Positions 14,301 through 26,293 of a DNA stretch of 64,000 nt are shown here, one piece after another (within the stretch, counting starts at the first letter, position 1; each line of letters opens with the position of its first letter). The DNA is from Plenodomus lindquistii (taxonomy: Eukaryota > Ascomycota > Dothideomycetes > Pleosporales > Leptosphaeriaceae), in assembly GCA_025504975.1 (NCBI GenBank), contig JANUWI010000003.1, positions 930,001 through 994,000 of the forward strand, in the 5' to 3' direction. The notes beneath the pieces were generated by a model. It was not told where the DNA came from and did not search any database. It saw nothing but the letters and a program-made list of their open reading frames with translations. A program made the translations under genes and the position numbers.

Positions 14301-15879
14301 AGCTTTTCTATAGTATAGATATAAATTATTTTTATAACACTTTTTTTATTTTTTTAAAGTAATTTATTAAACTTTTTTAGCTCTAGAAAAGTAAGTGCTA
14401 TAACTAGTAGTAAAAAAGTTAATATTTATTAGATTTTTTTAGTTTTTTTAATAGTTACTATAGTAAAAGCGGGTATAGAGCTTACTATAGTAGAGTTTTT
14501 TTTTAATATACTTTACTCTCTCTATTAATTACTATACTATTTATTTCTAGAGTACTTCTACTAATACTATTTAATTAGCTAAGTCCGCGTTAATAGCGTT
14601 TATATAGAAGCTTTTTAGAAATTAATAATTATTTTTTTTATCTATATTAAATACTAGGCGTATAAACTCTATATTAAATTTCTAAAAAGTCTATTTTTTT
14701 TATTTAAAAGTAAAAAGCTTATTTCTAGCCTTTTTATCTAGTGTTTTATTAGAGAACTAGTAGTTTAGAAACTTCTAAAAGCGTTTATAAAACTAGTTTC
14801 TATATTTTATCTAAAAAATACTAATAAAAGCTATATTATTTTTTAAGCAGTTAAATATATATTTTAAAATATTTTTTTTTACTTTAGTATAATCTACCTA
14901 GATTTTATACTATATTTATATTTTCTAGCGTTTATAGTTTTTATAGTTACTGCTAAATATAGCTAGATTAGAGATTTTCTAGTATATTAAACTAGTATTT
15001 TTAAAAAAAAAAAATAAAAATTATTACTAAAGTACAGGAGTTATTATAGTATCTAGAGGGTTTTTTATTAAAAAAATTTATTTAAACTATTAGTAATTAA
15101 CTAGAGATTATAGTTATAAAAGCTTCTAGCTTATAGTTTATATTATTAATAAAAATTTACTATAGAGTTTTTATTTTTTAATAAATAGTAGAGCTAGGTT
15201 TTATTTATAGTATTTTTTATTAAACTTTATTTTTAATAAACTGCTTAATTAGTTCTATTTTAGTAAAAAAATTATTTTTTATTAGCCTTTTTTTATATAT
15301 CTTTTTTACTAATACTGCTTTAATTTTTTTATCTATTTTATTTATAGCTTTTATACTATTAGCGTAAAACGCTAGAGCTATTATACTATTAGGCCTATTT
15401 ATTATCTATATATAATAGTAGTAAATATAGTAGTAGCTAGTACTAAATACTTTTTCTACTAAATTTTTTTTTAAAAATAAATATATACTTTATCTATAGC
15501 GCCTAGTACTAAATATCTATTTACTATTACTTTTTAATAGGCTACGCGGCCTAGGCGTTTAGTACTAAATACCTTTTTATTTATTATTAAACTACTAGCT
15601 AGTTATAAACTAATATTAAAAAGTCTAGAGTAGAAGTAGTTTATTTTTTTCTATCTAGAAAACTAATAGAGTAATAGGTTAGTTAAAAGTAAGTTAATTT
15701 AAATAAAGTAGGTAGATTTTAAAAAGTAAATACTAAATAAATTAAAATAAATTAACTACTTTATAGTTTTATATAGAAAAAGAGAATTTTATAAAAGTTT
15801 AAATAAAATACTCTAGCTACTTTTAGCGTAGCTCTAAAGCTTTACTACTAAAGCTCTAGACTAGACTCTGCCTATTATA
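11326..15879 (-). mobile_element. Gypsy-II copy 2, reverse, truncated in integrase
   Basis: This is the reverse complement of copy 1 over about 4.5 kb, with coordinates summing to roughly 20,280. Landmarks are the LTR start at 15879, the leader near 15360-15660, gag near 14590-14760, reverse transcriptase near 12900-13300 and integrase near 11340-11600. The GCACGCAG core at 8897 in copy 1 pairs with CTGCGTGC near 11390. Homology ends about ten codons after that core, so the 3' end is missing. The two copies share their rare surviving CG and CC sites, which suggests similar RIP exposure. Confidence 0.84.
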
Positions 15880-18800
15880 TTTAGATATAAAAAAGCTTTA
15901 TAATAGCTCTATACTATTTAAATTTATGAATTTAATTTATACTATAGTATATATACCTAATAATATCTATAATTATATTATTAGAAAAATACGCATTAAA
16001 TATATTAAAAATAATAATTAATTTCTTTATATATACTTTACTTTTAATAATATTTTTATTAAAGTTTTTAAAATACCTAAAACGCCCTATGTAATATAAA
16101 TAGGCTAGAAAACTATTTTTAAAGCTAATAAAAAAATCTTTAACGTTTTTTTTATAACTAATAATAAGTTTATAAAAGCTATTAAAAACTACCTAATATT
16201 TTTCTATATAAATATTATTTATATAATTACTAGGTTATATAACTATATTACTACTATTAATAAAAGTAAAATAACTCTTTAAAATTTTTTCTAATTAGAA
16301 AAGTAATATAAAATATAGTTTAAAAGGCTAAATACTAAAGTTAATTATAAAAAGCCTCTATATAAAAAGCCTACTTTTATTAAAATTAATAAAAAATATA
16401 AAGTAGTAAAAAAAGTAGTATATAAACTTTAGAATTAAGTTTTCTATTTACATATAAACTTTAATATCTACTAAGTTCTATAATATACTAAGTTTAAAAA
16501 TAATCTAGTTTATAAAAAGTCTAAAAAAAATTACTTTTTCTAGAAGTTTAAAAATAAAAAATAAAAGGCTAATAATTTCTTCTAATAATATACTAAACTA
16601 GATAAAAACTATCTATACCTAGAGAAAAAGCTATGCTAAGCTTAAACTAGTCTATAAAAAAAAACTAAAAAAAAATAAAAACCTATTTACTATAATCTAG
16701 TACTATAATCTAGATTTTTAGCTTTATACTTTTATTTTTTAGAATAAAAGCTATCTACTACCTACTAATTTTTTTATTAGAAATAAAAAAATTCTAAACT
16801 TTTACTAGCTTTTTAGTAACGTACTAATTTATTTTTATATTTACTATAATAATAGTAATTAGCTCTCTAGCAGTCTATTACTACGTTTTTATATTTACTA
16901 TAATAATAGTATAAAAGCTGTACTAAATTTATATAAATAAAGTATTTTAAATATACTAATTTACTAAAGTAGTATTAAATATAAACTATATTATTATACT
17001 ATTATAAATACTATTACTACTATTATTACTACTTTAGGCCTATACTTTAAACTACTAGATATAAATATCTAGATAGGTAATAATATTACTTTTAGCTATA
17101 ATAAATAAAAAAAGCTTACTATTATAAAATATAAAACTCTACTAAATAACTAATAACTATAGTATTTAAAAAGTAAAGTGCGTAGCGCTATCTAGTTTAT
17201 AATTAATAATTTAAAATTTACTAATCTCTATAATCTACTAAATATATTTAACTTATACTATAGTAAATCTATTTATAAAAAATATTAAATGCCTAAACTA
17301 AGCTCTAAAATAGTTTTTTTAAAATAATAAATAATAAAATATTTATAGAATAGAAAAATTAATTTATACCTACTATTAAACTTATTACTATATTTAAATT
17401 TACTATAATTAAATATATTTTTTAGTTTATATAACCTAGCCTAGCTATAAATATATTTATTAACTTTAATAATACTTAGCCTAGCGCTCTAGTATAGTTT
17501 TTAGAGGCTATTTAATATATAGACTATATTTAATATTATATTAATATTAGTAGAAACGTATTTAATATCTAGTATACTAATTTCTACTATATAGGTTCTA
17601 TAAACTCTTTTAAAATATAAAAGCGCTTTCTAAGTAACTATAATAGTAATAGAAAAATAAATAGATAATAACTAAAAAAAGCTATAATCTAGTATATAGA
17701 TAAATAAAAAGTTATTATAACTAAAGCTAGAGTCTATTTCTAGTATAATAATTATAGCTATTAGGCGTAAAACTATACTAGCTATACTATACTTTTCTAG
17801 AATAAATATAAATAGAAAATAGACTTTTTTTTAACTAAGCTTTATATAATAGAGGTAAATTACTAACTTAAAAAAATAATAATAATAATAAAAATAAAAA
17901 TAGTAAAACTAAAACTAAAAAAAAACTAGATCTAGATAATAAAAGTAAGTTTATAAAAGATTTTTACTAGCTTCTAAATAAAACTATATATAAAAGTATA
18001 AATAGCGTAACTTTATATAAACTTTATGCTATATTACTATTTTAATTTTAATATTTAAATAAGTAGCTATACTAACTTTCTTTTATAAATAAACTATAAA
18101 ATAAATATACTAGATCTTTACTATATCTACTACTAATTCTTTTAATTCTTTTTATTAATTTAGATTTAACTTTTATATATTTTCTAGTTAAAAATAGAAG
18201 TAAACTAAAACTTTAGCTAATATAGAAGTAAGTATATACTCTATATATTTTACTTTTATAGTAAAATAAAGTAACTATAAAATAAATATTATATACTTAT
18301 TTAAGCTAATATATATAAATAGTAAAAAAGTAGATACTATATACTAAGTAGTAGAAATTTCTATTAGATATAGAGTATATAATAGTATAGTACTTTACTA
18401 TATTACTAATATAAATAGCTATAAAATTATTTTTAAAATAAACTAGTTAAATACTTATAAACTATATATTAGTTTTAAAAGCCTAAAATTAATAATATTT
18501 AATTTTTTTTACTATAGTAGTTACTATATTAGTAGAAAACTTTCTAAACCTATTTTTAGTAATAGTTTACCTACTATAAATAATATACACTATAATACTA
18601 AAGCTAGATAAATCTATACTATTTTAGTATAAACTATATATATATCTACTCTACGCTAGCTAAAATAAACTATCTAGGTTAAACTTTATAAATAAAATAA
18701 GCTTAAATATCTCTCTAATAACTCTCTAAATAGCTAGAAAAGATATAAAAAAAGGTTTTAAATAACTTTATATAATATACTATAGTTATCTAAAAAAAAC

Positions 18801-21800
18801 TTTAATAAATATATATCTAAATTTAAATAACCTATTTTTTTTAAAATAAAAGATCTACGCTATAGTACTAGTATATATCTAGAATATAAATAAATTAAAA
18901 AGTATTTTTAACTTTATTATAGTAAACTAGCTACTTTTATAAAAGCTATAAATGTTTATATTAATAATATACTATAATATAGCTTTATTTAACTAAATAT
19001 ATTTCTATATAAGTTACTACTTTAGTTTTTATAGTAAAAAAACCTAGTAGTAAACTACGTATCTATATAGATTACTAAATATTAAATACTATTACTAAAA
19101 AGAATTAAAATACTATTTTAGTAATAAAAAAAACTTTAGCTTATATAGCTAAAGTTAGGTAGATAAATATTATTAATATAATTTCTACTTTTAATATAGT
19201 CTAATTTAATAAAGGTAATAAAAAAAATACCTTTTTAATAAACTATAGTTTTTATAAGTACTTTATTATATCTTTTAGGCTTTATAATACTCTAGGCATA
19301 TTTTAAACTATTATTAATAAAATATTATATAAGTTTTTTAAGCTTTTCTATATAGTTTATTTTAATAACGTTCTAATTTATATATAGAATAATAATAAAA
19401 AAGTCTATAAAAACTATATACTAAAAATTCTCTATAAACTATAAACTATAGGTATGTATTTAGACTTTACTAAATACTAATTTAAAATTAACTATCTAAA
19501 GTATTTAGAACTTATTTTTATAACTAATAAAATTAAAATAGATCTAAAGAAAATAGAAATAGTTTTATAGTAGTAGACTTTAAAAAGTGTTAAAAATATA
19601 TAAGCTTTTTTTAACTTTACTAATTTCTACTAAAAGTTTATTAAAGGATTTTTTTCTATAGTAAAAGCGCTAACTATATTTACTTATAAAAAGCTAATAG
19701 TAAAAATTAAAAGTATTAATTTCTATTACTACTTAATTTACTAGCTATTTAAATATTTAATAAACTAAAAAATACTTTCTATATAGCTAGCGTTTTTACT
19801 TACTTTAATACTAATTTTAAAACGTAGTTAGAAATAGATACTTCTAATTTTATTACTATAGTAGTTTTTTTATAGATAGATAAATAAAAAATACTACGCC
19901 TAGTTATATTCTTTTTCTATAAAATAACTCTAGCTAAATATAATTATAAAATCTATAATAAAAAGCTTCTAGTAATTATTAAAATATTTAAAAAATAGTA
20001 GTTTAAACTATTAGAAACTAATAATCTAATCTATGTACTAATAGACTATTAAATACTAAAAACCTTTATAACTTTATAATATTTTAATTATAAATAAGTC
20101 TAATAATTAGAGTTTCTTTTAAGTTTAACTTTTATATTAAGTACTACTCTAGTAAATAAAGTATTAAATTTAATACTTTAACTAGAAAACTAGGTAACCT
20201 GCTTAAAAATATAAATAATAAAAAATATTAATATTAAATATAGATTATAATTAAACCTAACTAAATTAACTCTAAGCTATAAATTAAAACTATTCTAGCT
20301 AGCTATAATAATAATACTAGATAAACAATATACCTAGCCTAACTTTTTAGTTTATAAAGTAAAATTTACTTATTTATAGTTATCTAGATAATATACTAAC
20401 TAAGTAAAAAACAAATTTATTTTTTAGCTATACTAAATACATGCTTATACCTATTATTTTTACTCTAGTTTTAAATAATAATAAAGTAAATATGCCTATA
20501 AAGTCTATAGTTTTTACTATTTAAAAGTTACTTTTTAAAGTTTAAAGCGTATATAGTAATAACTCTATTTTATAAGCTATTATTTAAGCTAAGTAACCTA
20601 GCTAGTATTACGTACTTTATAAACTTATATATAGAAAAAAAAAACTTTACTTTAAACTAGGTAACTATATTTTTAATAATAAACTACTATATATTTAAAA
20701 AAAAATCTATATATCTATAGGCTTTACCTATACTTAAATTATTAAATAATATTACTATACTATATATAGAGGCTATAGTAGTAAATATAAAGTATACTTC
20801 TATCTATTCTAATAGTACTATTAGCTATAAATAACTACTAATATTACTAACTATATTAAAGCCTATCTAATATATTAATAGAGTAAACTTTATTATAAAA
20901 AAAATATAGTCTATTATACCTATTATCTATACTATACTAATACTAGTCTAGTATCTCTATAAACTTTATTACTTATTTTCTATTATATAAATATAATAGG
21001 TAGGTATATATAAATATTCTAGTTATTATAAACTAATTTATAAAAAAAAAGAAGTTTATTCTAATAGTAGAAATAATAGTAAACGTAGTTATATAAGCCT
21101 TAATAGAGTATATCTAAAGAAAAAAAAGATATCTAGATAAAATTATTTCTAACTAAAGCTTATAGTTTATTTTATACTTCTAAAAATATCTATACTAGAG
21201 ATTAAATATAAAACTAAAATTCTTTACTATTTACTATCTATAAACTAATAGATAAACTAAGATAGTAAATACTTATTTTAAATAATACCTTTAGGCGTAC
21301 GTTAACTATAACTAGAATAATTAAACTTTTTTTCTACTAATAGTAGAGTTTAAAGTAAACTTTAGTATTAGTACTACTACTAAAATAACTCTATTTTTTA
21401 TAATAAAAAGATAGAAGCTTTATAGTAGTATTAAGCTACTTTTACTAACTAATTTTAAACTAGTTAATTTAGCTTTAGCCTAATAAAATAAACTAAATAC
21501 TAATAAGTTTATAATAAAAATAAAAACACTTTAAAGTATACTAAAAGTAGCTATATAATAAATATAGGCTAAGTAAACTAAATATATAAATAAATTATAA
21601 TTTCTAGCTCTAGTTTTTAAAGTAGGTAATAAAGTTATATTTAATATAACTAACTTTTATACTAAATACTTTAGTTAATCTCTAGGCTATAAAAACTAAA
21701 AGCTATTTATAATTATAAAAATTATTAATTATATAGCTTATTAAGTAGACTTTCTATTTTAAATAAGGTATATATATAATATATTCTACTTTTAGTTACT

Positions 21801-21852
21801 TTATTTTACTACTAATACTATTCTAGATTAGATTATTAATAAAAAAGTACTA
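15880..21852 (+). mobile_element. Gypsy-III, main part up to the Molly insertion
   Basis: Forward Ty3/Gypsy element, a different lineage from Gypsy-I and II. A gag-like frame fills 15890-16700. Reverse transcriptase lies at 19150-19500, with a Y-L-N-N-V-L-I-Y-type box near 19360-19385 (RIP form of YLDD). RNase H is at 19790-20100 and integrase at about 20630-21400, including an N-R-Q-T-K-I-V-N remnant of the usual DGQTERVN. Coding resumes on the far side of the Molly element with the chromodomain. The left edge abuts the Gypsy-II copy 2 LTR, so the 5' LTR is missing or displaced. Stops are overwhelmingly RIP-type. Confidence 0.8.
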
Positions 21853-21916
21853 ACGTACTCCACGGGCGAGTGTCCCACACGGGCGAGTGTCCCAGCCATG
21901 CCAAGACCCCACCAAA
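21853..21916 (+). repeat. Left terminal inverted repeat of Molly-like element
   Basis: 64 bp, identical to the reverse complement of 23651-23714. It starts ACGTACTC and contains two head-to-tail copies of the 17-mer CACGGGCGAGTGTCCCA at 21861-21877 and 21878-21894. Paired 17-mers are the likely transposase-binding sites (inference). Confidence 0.95.
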
Positions 21917-21932
21917 CTTCATACTACCATCA

Positions 21933-23585
21933 ATGTCGCAACGCAACAACGTAAAGAAGTCTTCAGACGAATCTCAGATACAGCTTGCTATACAGGCTAT
22001 CCAAAGAGACGCGACACTTACTGTGCCACAGGCTGCAGCTACCTATAACGTCTGCCGAAGGACCCTCTTACGACGACGCGCTGGAAAGCAACCCCGACGC
22101 GATTGCAAGCCTAACTCAATGAAGCTGCTTAAGACTGAAGAGGAGGTGATTGTTAAGCATGTCCTTGACCTCGCTGCGAGAGGATTTCCGCCCCAGCTCG
22201 CTGCTGTCAAAGATATGGCTGATTCCTTGCTCGAAGCCCGGCACCGCGACCCTACTGGCAAGAACTGGGCTGCAACCTTCGTCAAGCGTCGCCCTGAGCT
22301 CAAAGTGAAGTTCAATCGCAAGTACGATTATAAGAGAGCCCTCTGCGAAGATCCAGTGGTTATCGGTGACTGGTTCCGGCTTGTAGAGAATACCAAAGCC
22401 AAGTACGGCATCCAGGACGAAGACATCTACAACTTCGACGAGACAGGCTTCATGATGGGCGTTATATCAACTGGGGCAGTTGTCACAGGTGCCGACTATC
22501 AAGGGCGTCCAAAATCTGTGCAGCAGGGCAACCGGGAGTGGACTACGGTGATCCAAGGCATCAATGCGACGGGGTGGGCTATCCCACCCTTCATCATCTT
22601 TGCCGGCAAGCACCACCTCTCTGCCTGGTACAAGGAGCCCAGCCTGCCTCGGGACTGGGCTCTTGCAGTCTCTGAGAACGGCTGGACAGACAATGGGCTT
22701 GGTCTAGACTGGTTAAAGCACTTTGACAAGCACACAAAAGAGCGTACTGTTGGCACAGTACGTCTGCTCATAGTCGACGGTCATGAGAGCCACAACTCGC
22801 TTGAGTTCCACCAGTACTGCAAGGAACACAAGATTATGACCCTCTGCATGCCTCCCCACTCGTCGCACCTCCTGCAGCCGCTTGACGTTGGTTGTTTTGC
22901 GCCTCTGAAGAAGGCGTATGGCCGCCAAGCCGAGAATCTGATGCGCAACCGGATCAACCACATCACCAAGATCGAGTTCTTGCCGTGCTTTATTGCTGCT
23001 TTCGATGCTGCCATTACTCAAAGCAATATCCAGGGAGGCTTTCGAGGCGCGGGCTTGGTTCCCTTTGACCCAGAGGCTGTGATATCTGGCCTTGACATCA
23101 AGCTGCGTACGCCGTCACCCCCTGCCGTCAACAATGAGCCCTGGCACTCCCAGACCCCAAGCAATACCCTGCAATTTGGGTCGCAATCGAAGCTCCTTGA
23201 AGAGAGGATTCGAAGGCATGTGGATAGCTCGCCAACCGCCATGGTAGATGCGCTTGCAAAGTTCACCAAAGGAGCTGAGATGATGGCGCACTCAATGGTG
23301 TTGATGCAAAAACGCAACCTTGAGCTTCAAGCAGCGAATGAGGCCGCCACGCGACGTAAATCGCACAAGAGGAAGCGGGTACAGAAGGAGGGTACCCTTA
23401 CGGTTGAGGAGGGCCTACGCTTGACGACTCTAAAGGAGTTTGCGGCGCGTGGTGATGGGAAGAAGGCGTCGAAGAGGGTGCGCGCTGAAGGAGGCGAACC
23501 AACGCAACGTCGCTGTGGACGCTGCGGTGAGGCTGGGCACAACGCGCGCACATGCAAGCAAGAAGTAGAGTGTATTTCTGAATAG
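21933..23585 (+). CDS. Fot1/Pogo-type DDE transposase with C-terminal zinc knuckle
   Basis: Transposase of 550 residues that would cut and rejoin the element at its inverted repeats and insert it at TA. The first in-frame ATG is 21933, 16 bp after the repeat; an upstream GTG at 21870 lies inside the repeat and is unlikely to be used. Visible regions are a psq-type helix-turn-helix at about residues 17-49, a CENP-B-type second DNA-binding region at about 65-127 and the DDE_1 catalytic core. The core aspartates are Asp169 (Y-N-F-D-E-T-G-F), Asp282 (V-D-G-H-E-S-H) and Asp318 (Q-P-L-D-V-G-C-F). Residues 475-500 are Lys/Arg-rich. A CX2CX4HX4C zinc knuckle sits at Cys528, Cys531, His536 and Cys541. 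No stop or frameshift is present, so it is potentially active. Promoter and intron signals were not identified. Confidence 0.95.
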   Translation: MSQRNNVKKSSDESQIQLAIQAIQRDATLTVPQAAATYNVCRRTLLRRRAGKQPRRDCKPNSMKLLKTEEEVIVKHVLDLAARGFPPQLAAVKDMADSLLEARHRDPTGKNWAATFVKRRPELKVKFNRKYDYKRALCEDPVVIGDWFRLVENTKAKYGIQDEDIYNFDETGFMMGVISTGAVVTGADYQGRPKSVQQGNREWTTVIQGINATGWAIPPFIIFAGKHHLSAWYKEPSLPRDWALAVSENGWTDNGLGLDWLKHFDKHTKERTVGTVRLLIVDGHESHNSLEFHQYCKEHKIMTLCMPPHSSHLLQPLDVGCFAPLKKAYGRQAENLMRNRINHITKIEFLPCFIAAFDAAITQSNIQGGFRGAGLVPFDPEAVISGLDIKLRTPSPPAVNNEPWHSQTPSNTLQFGSQSKLLEERIRRHVDSSPTAMVDALAKFTKGAEMMAHSMVLMQKRNLELQAANEAATRRKSHKRKRVQKEGTLTVEEGLRLTTLKEFAARGDGKKASKRVRAEGGEPTQRRCGRCGEAGHNARTCKQEVECISE

Positions 23586-23650
23586 ATTGGCTTACTACGA
23601 TTTCTACGTACTATTGTTGTTCGTTGTGCAGTACTGTTGCAAGAGTACGT

Positions 23651-23714
23651 TTTGGTGGGGTCTTGGCATGGCTGGGACACTCGCCCGTGTGGGACACTCG
23701 CCCGTGGAGTACGT
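23651..23714 (-). repeat. Right terminal inverted repeat of Molly-like element
   Basis: 64 bp, an exact inverse copy of 21853-21916. The mirrored 17-mers are at 23673-23689 and 23690-23706. It is followed by the TA duplication at 23715-23716. Confidence 0.95.
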
Positions 23715-24934
23715 TAGTAGAGTTTAATTTAGAGGTTAAAAATAAAATAGACTATACTATTAAAGTAATTAAAAATTACTATATTAATAAATAACTAGTA
23801 AACTCTATAATATAAAAAAAGAACTATTATAATACTATATCTAATAGTCTAACTATCTAAATAACTTTTATAATTCTTTATAGAAACTTTATATAAATTT
23901 AATTAAAGTATTAAAACTAGTCTATAAATACTATACTTTTTACTCTAATAAATCTACTATATATAAAAAGTTTACTTTATTAGTAAATAAATAGAATTTA
24001 ATATCTCTATAACTCTATACGCTTTTCTAGATTATATTATTTAATAGTTTCTAAATAAATTTATATATTAAAATAAGTTTTTACCTAGCTTTTTAGTTAG
24101 TAATAGTTTTTAAAAGGCGTAGTAGCTATATATATACTACTCTAGAAAAAAGTAAAAATAATACTATTATATTTTTTTAAAAAGGTATTATTGTATTTAT
24201 AATAAATTTTTTTTTAAAATTACATTTTATAAAAATAATACTAAGCTTTATTAGTAAACTATAATAGAAAACTTAGTATAACTTTTATAACTCTAATAAG
24301 TTCTACTAATTATATATATTAAAAAAAAAGCCTTTACTAAAAGCTATAGAAAGCCTCTATTAGAAGCTAATTTAATATTACTAGCTATAATCTAATATAA
24401 AAAAGATATAATTAGAGTTATAGTAAAGTAATAGCCTAGAATATAAAGTACTTTATATAAAGCGTTATTTACTATAAGCCTACGTGTAGCTTTTATAAAA
24501 TATAGTAATTTTCTATACCTAATATTTAAATATTAGAACTTACTTTTTTTATAAAAAAAATTAGAATTATAGATTAAATCTACAATTTCTATAAGGTTAG
24601 AGGTTTAGCGTTTACTTTATTTTACGCTAGGCTATATCTAGCCTATATACTTTAGTTAGTAAAAATCTAACTTATTTTTACTTTTATATATAGAAAACTA
24701 GCTTTTTACATAATATTTTACTTCTAGACTAGAATATAATTTCTATTTCTAACTCTATTTTTAAGCCTTTACACTAATTATAAATTACTATTTATAATAT
24801 TTAATTTAATTAGTACTAATATTTAAAAAACTTTTCTTTTAAATAGCTAAGCTACTATAATAATTCTAGCTATATAAAAGTTTAAAGCTAAATAATATAG
24901 TGTTTTTAGTTACTTTATTTTTCTAAATATAGAA
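23715..24934 (+). mobile_element. Gypsy-III, chromodomain and 3' part after the Molly insertion
   Basis: Continues the frame interrupted at 21852. A chromodomain remnant is readable at about 23800-23930, in a shifted frame, with Y-Y-I-Q followed by a degraded D-Y-P-D-D pattern and a tail resembling L-V-H-K-Y-H. From about 24060 to 24934 I see no coding signal; this part may hold the 3' LTR, but no second copy was found to prove it. Confidence 0.7.
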
Positions 24935-25545
24935 AAGCTTTATAATAGTAATAATATATTTAAGTTTATAAATCTAATTTATACTATAGTATATCTACTA
25001 GATTATATCTATAACTATACTATTTAAAAAATGTATATTAAATATATTAAATATAATAAGTATTTATTTTATATATAATTAATATTTAATATTATAGTTA
25101 TTAAAGTTTTTAAAACTAAAAATACGCTCTATATAATTTATATAGGTTAAAAAGCTTTTTTAGAAAATAATAAAAAAGCTTTAAATATATAATATTTAAC
25201 TAATAATAAGTTTAGAAAAGCTATTAAAAATTATAAAATACTTTTCTAAAATAGTATTTTATATGTAATAACTACACTATATAATTATATTTTTACAATT
25301 TATAAAAAAAAACCTTTATATAAAAATAATATTAATTAAAAAAATAATATAAAGTATAATTTTAATAGTAAAATACAAAAATTAAATATAAAAAGTTATT
25401 ATAAAAAGAATTAATATTTATTAAAGTTAGTAATAAGTTTAAAATAGTAAAAAAAGTAGTAAATAAGCTATAAAAATAGATATATAATATACTAATAGAA
25501 ATAAATAATTTTATAGAGTATATAGTATTGTTAAATAATATAGTA
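24935..25545 (+). mobile_element. Gypsy-III second copy, gag-end fragment
   Basis: Aligns with 15880-16450 over its length, starting at the shared run AAAAGCTTTATAATAG. It carries the same gag-like frame but with many more AT changes. It ends at a TA where a Pixie-like end begins (25546). It could be the start of a second, tandem Gypsy-III copy. Confidence 0.7.
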
Positions 25546-25750
25546 ATATATTTTACTACTAAGCTAGCTATACTTTTAAGCTAGCTACTTTTTTCTAGTA
25601 TTATAAATACTATACTCTATATAATATATTTTAATAATATAATATAAAATTAATTTAAACTAAAAACTTATTAGAATCTACTTATTTTATTTTTAAAACT
25701 AGATAATTTAAAAGCTAATAGACAGCTGCTATAGCCTTTAAAGTTAATTA
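25546..25750 (+). mobile_element. Pixie-like element, 5' end fragment
   Basis: Begins after TA with a RIP-mutated copy of the inverted repeat of 55194-57040. It then follows the 5' (transposase-start) side of that element in reverse complement, about 56860-57040. It breaks off in the microsatellite at 25751. Confidence 0.65.
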
Positions 25751-25870
25751 TTTAAAGCTTTATTTATTTATTTATTTATCTATTTATTTATATATTTATT
25801 TACTTATTTATTTATTTATATATATATTTATTTATGTATTTAATTATTTATTTATGTTTTTAATTATTTA
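25751..25870. repeat. TTTA microsatellite, interrupted
   Basis: About 120 bp of TTTA/TTAT units with ATAT and ATGT interruptions. Simple repeat; no coding content. Confidence 0.9.
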
Positions 25871-26230
25871 TTTATCTATATAAAATAGTAGTTTTATTCT
25901 AAATTTTAAATTACCTATAAATATTATAGAAGCTAGAAAGTTAGATTTTTTTTCTAGAATAAAAATAACTTTATTATATTATAGTCTAGTAAATTTAAAA
26001 ACTATTTTAATATTATTAATTAATTAGAAATAGATTTCTTTAATAGAAATTTTAGAATAGTAATTATTTTTAATATTCTAGTAGTAGTATATATACTTAA
26101 CAAAGAAATAATACGTTTTTTATCTAAATACTTTTTACCTACGCACTTTCTATCTACGTACCTTCTATCTATATATCTTCTAATAATACTAAAGGTATCT
26201 AACTACCTTTCTATAACCTTTACACTGCTC
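25871..26230. other. AT-rich transition into the 26-28 kb island
   Basis: RIP-like sequence without a recognisable element. Toward 26100-26230 the density of C rises, with TCTATCTACGTACCT-like near-repeats, and the sequence grades into the island. No gene is visible. Confidence 0.6.
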
Positions 26231-26293
26231 TCTCTATACTTTACCTACGCATGCCTAACGCCTACCTCATCGTCCTCTACACCTGCTGCCACA

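Larger units (their letters stand above)
21853..23714 (+). mobile_element. Intact Molly-like Fot1/Pogo DNA transposon
   Basis: A complete 1,862 bp class II element with no sign of RIP, sitting in strongly RIP-mutated DNA. It is flanked on both sides by the TA target duplication (21851-21852 and 23715-23716) and has 64 bp terminal inverted repeats identical to each other. One long gene fills it. Removing it rejoins the Gypsy-III frame from 21850 into the chromodomain at 23717 onward, so it jumped into an already resident Gypsy-III copy. Base composition changes exactly at its ends. The name rests on my memory of the 1,862 bp Parastagonospora nodorum element and should be read as Molly-like. 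Confidence 0.95.

Noticed and set aside
1..21852. Mitochondrial or plasmid origin of the extreme AT content
   Set aside because: The content is Ty3/Gypsy and Fot1 elements with transition-type stops, the signature of nuclear RIP, and normal-GC segments are embedded in it.
21870..21932. Upstream GTG extension of the transposase frame by 21 residues
   Set aside because: It lies mostly inside the terminal inverted repeat; the first in-frame ATG at 21933 is a better start for a fungal gene.
22043..23680. Six minus-strand frames of 77-117 codons overlapping the transposase
   Set aside because: They are shadows of the real gene, with no motifs and no independent composition.
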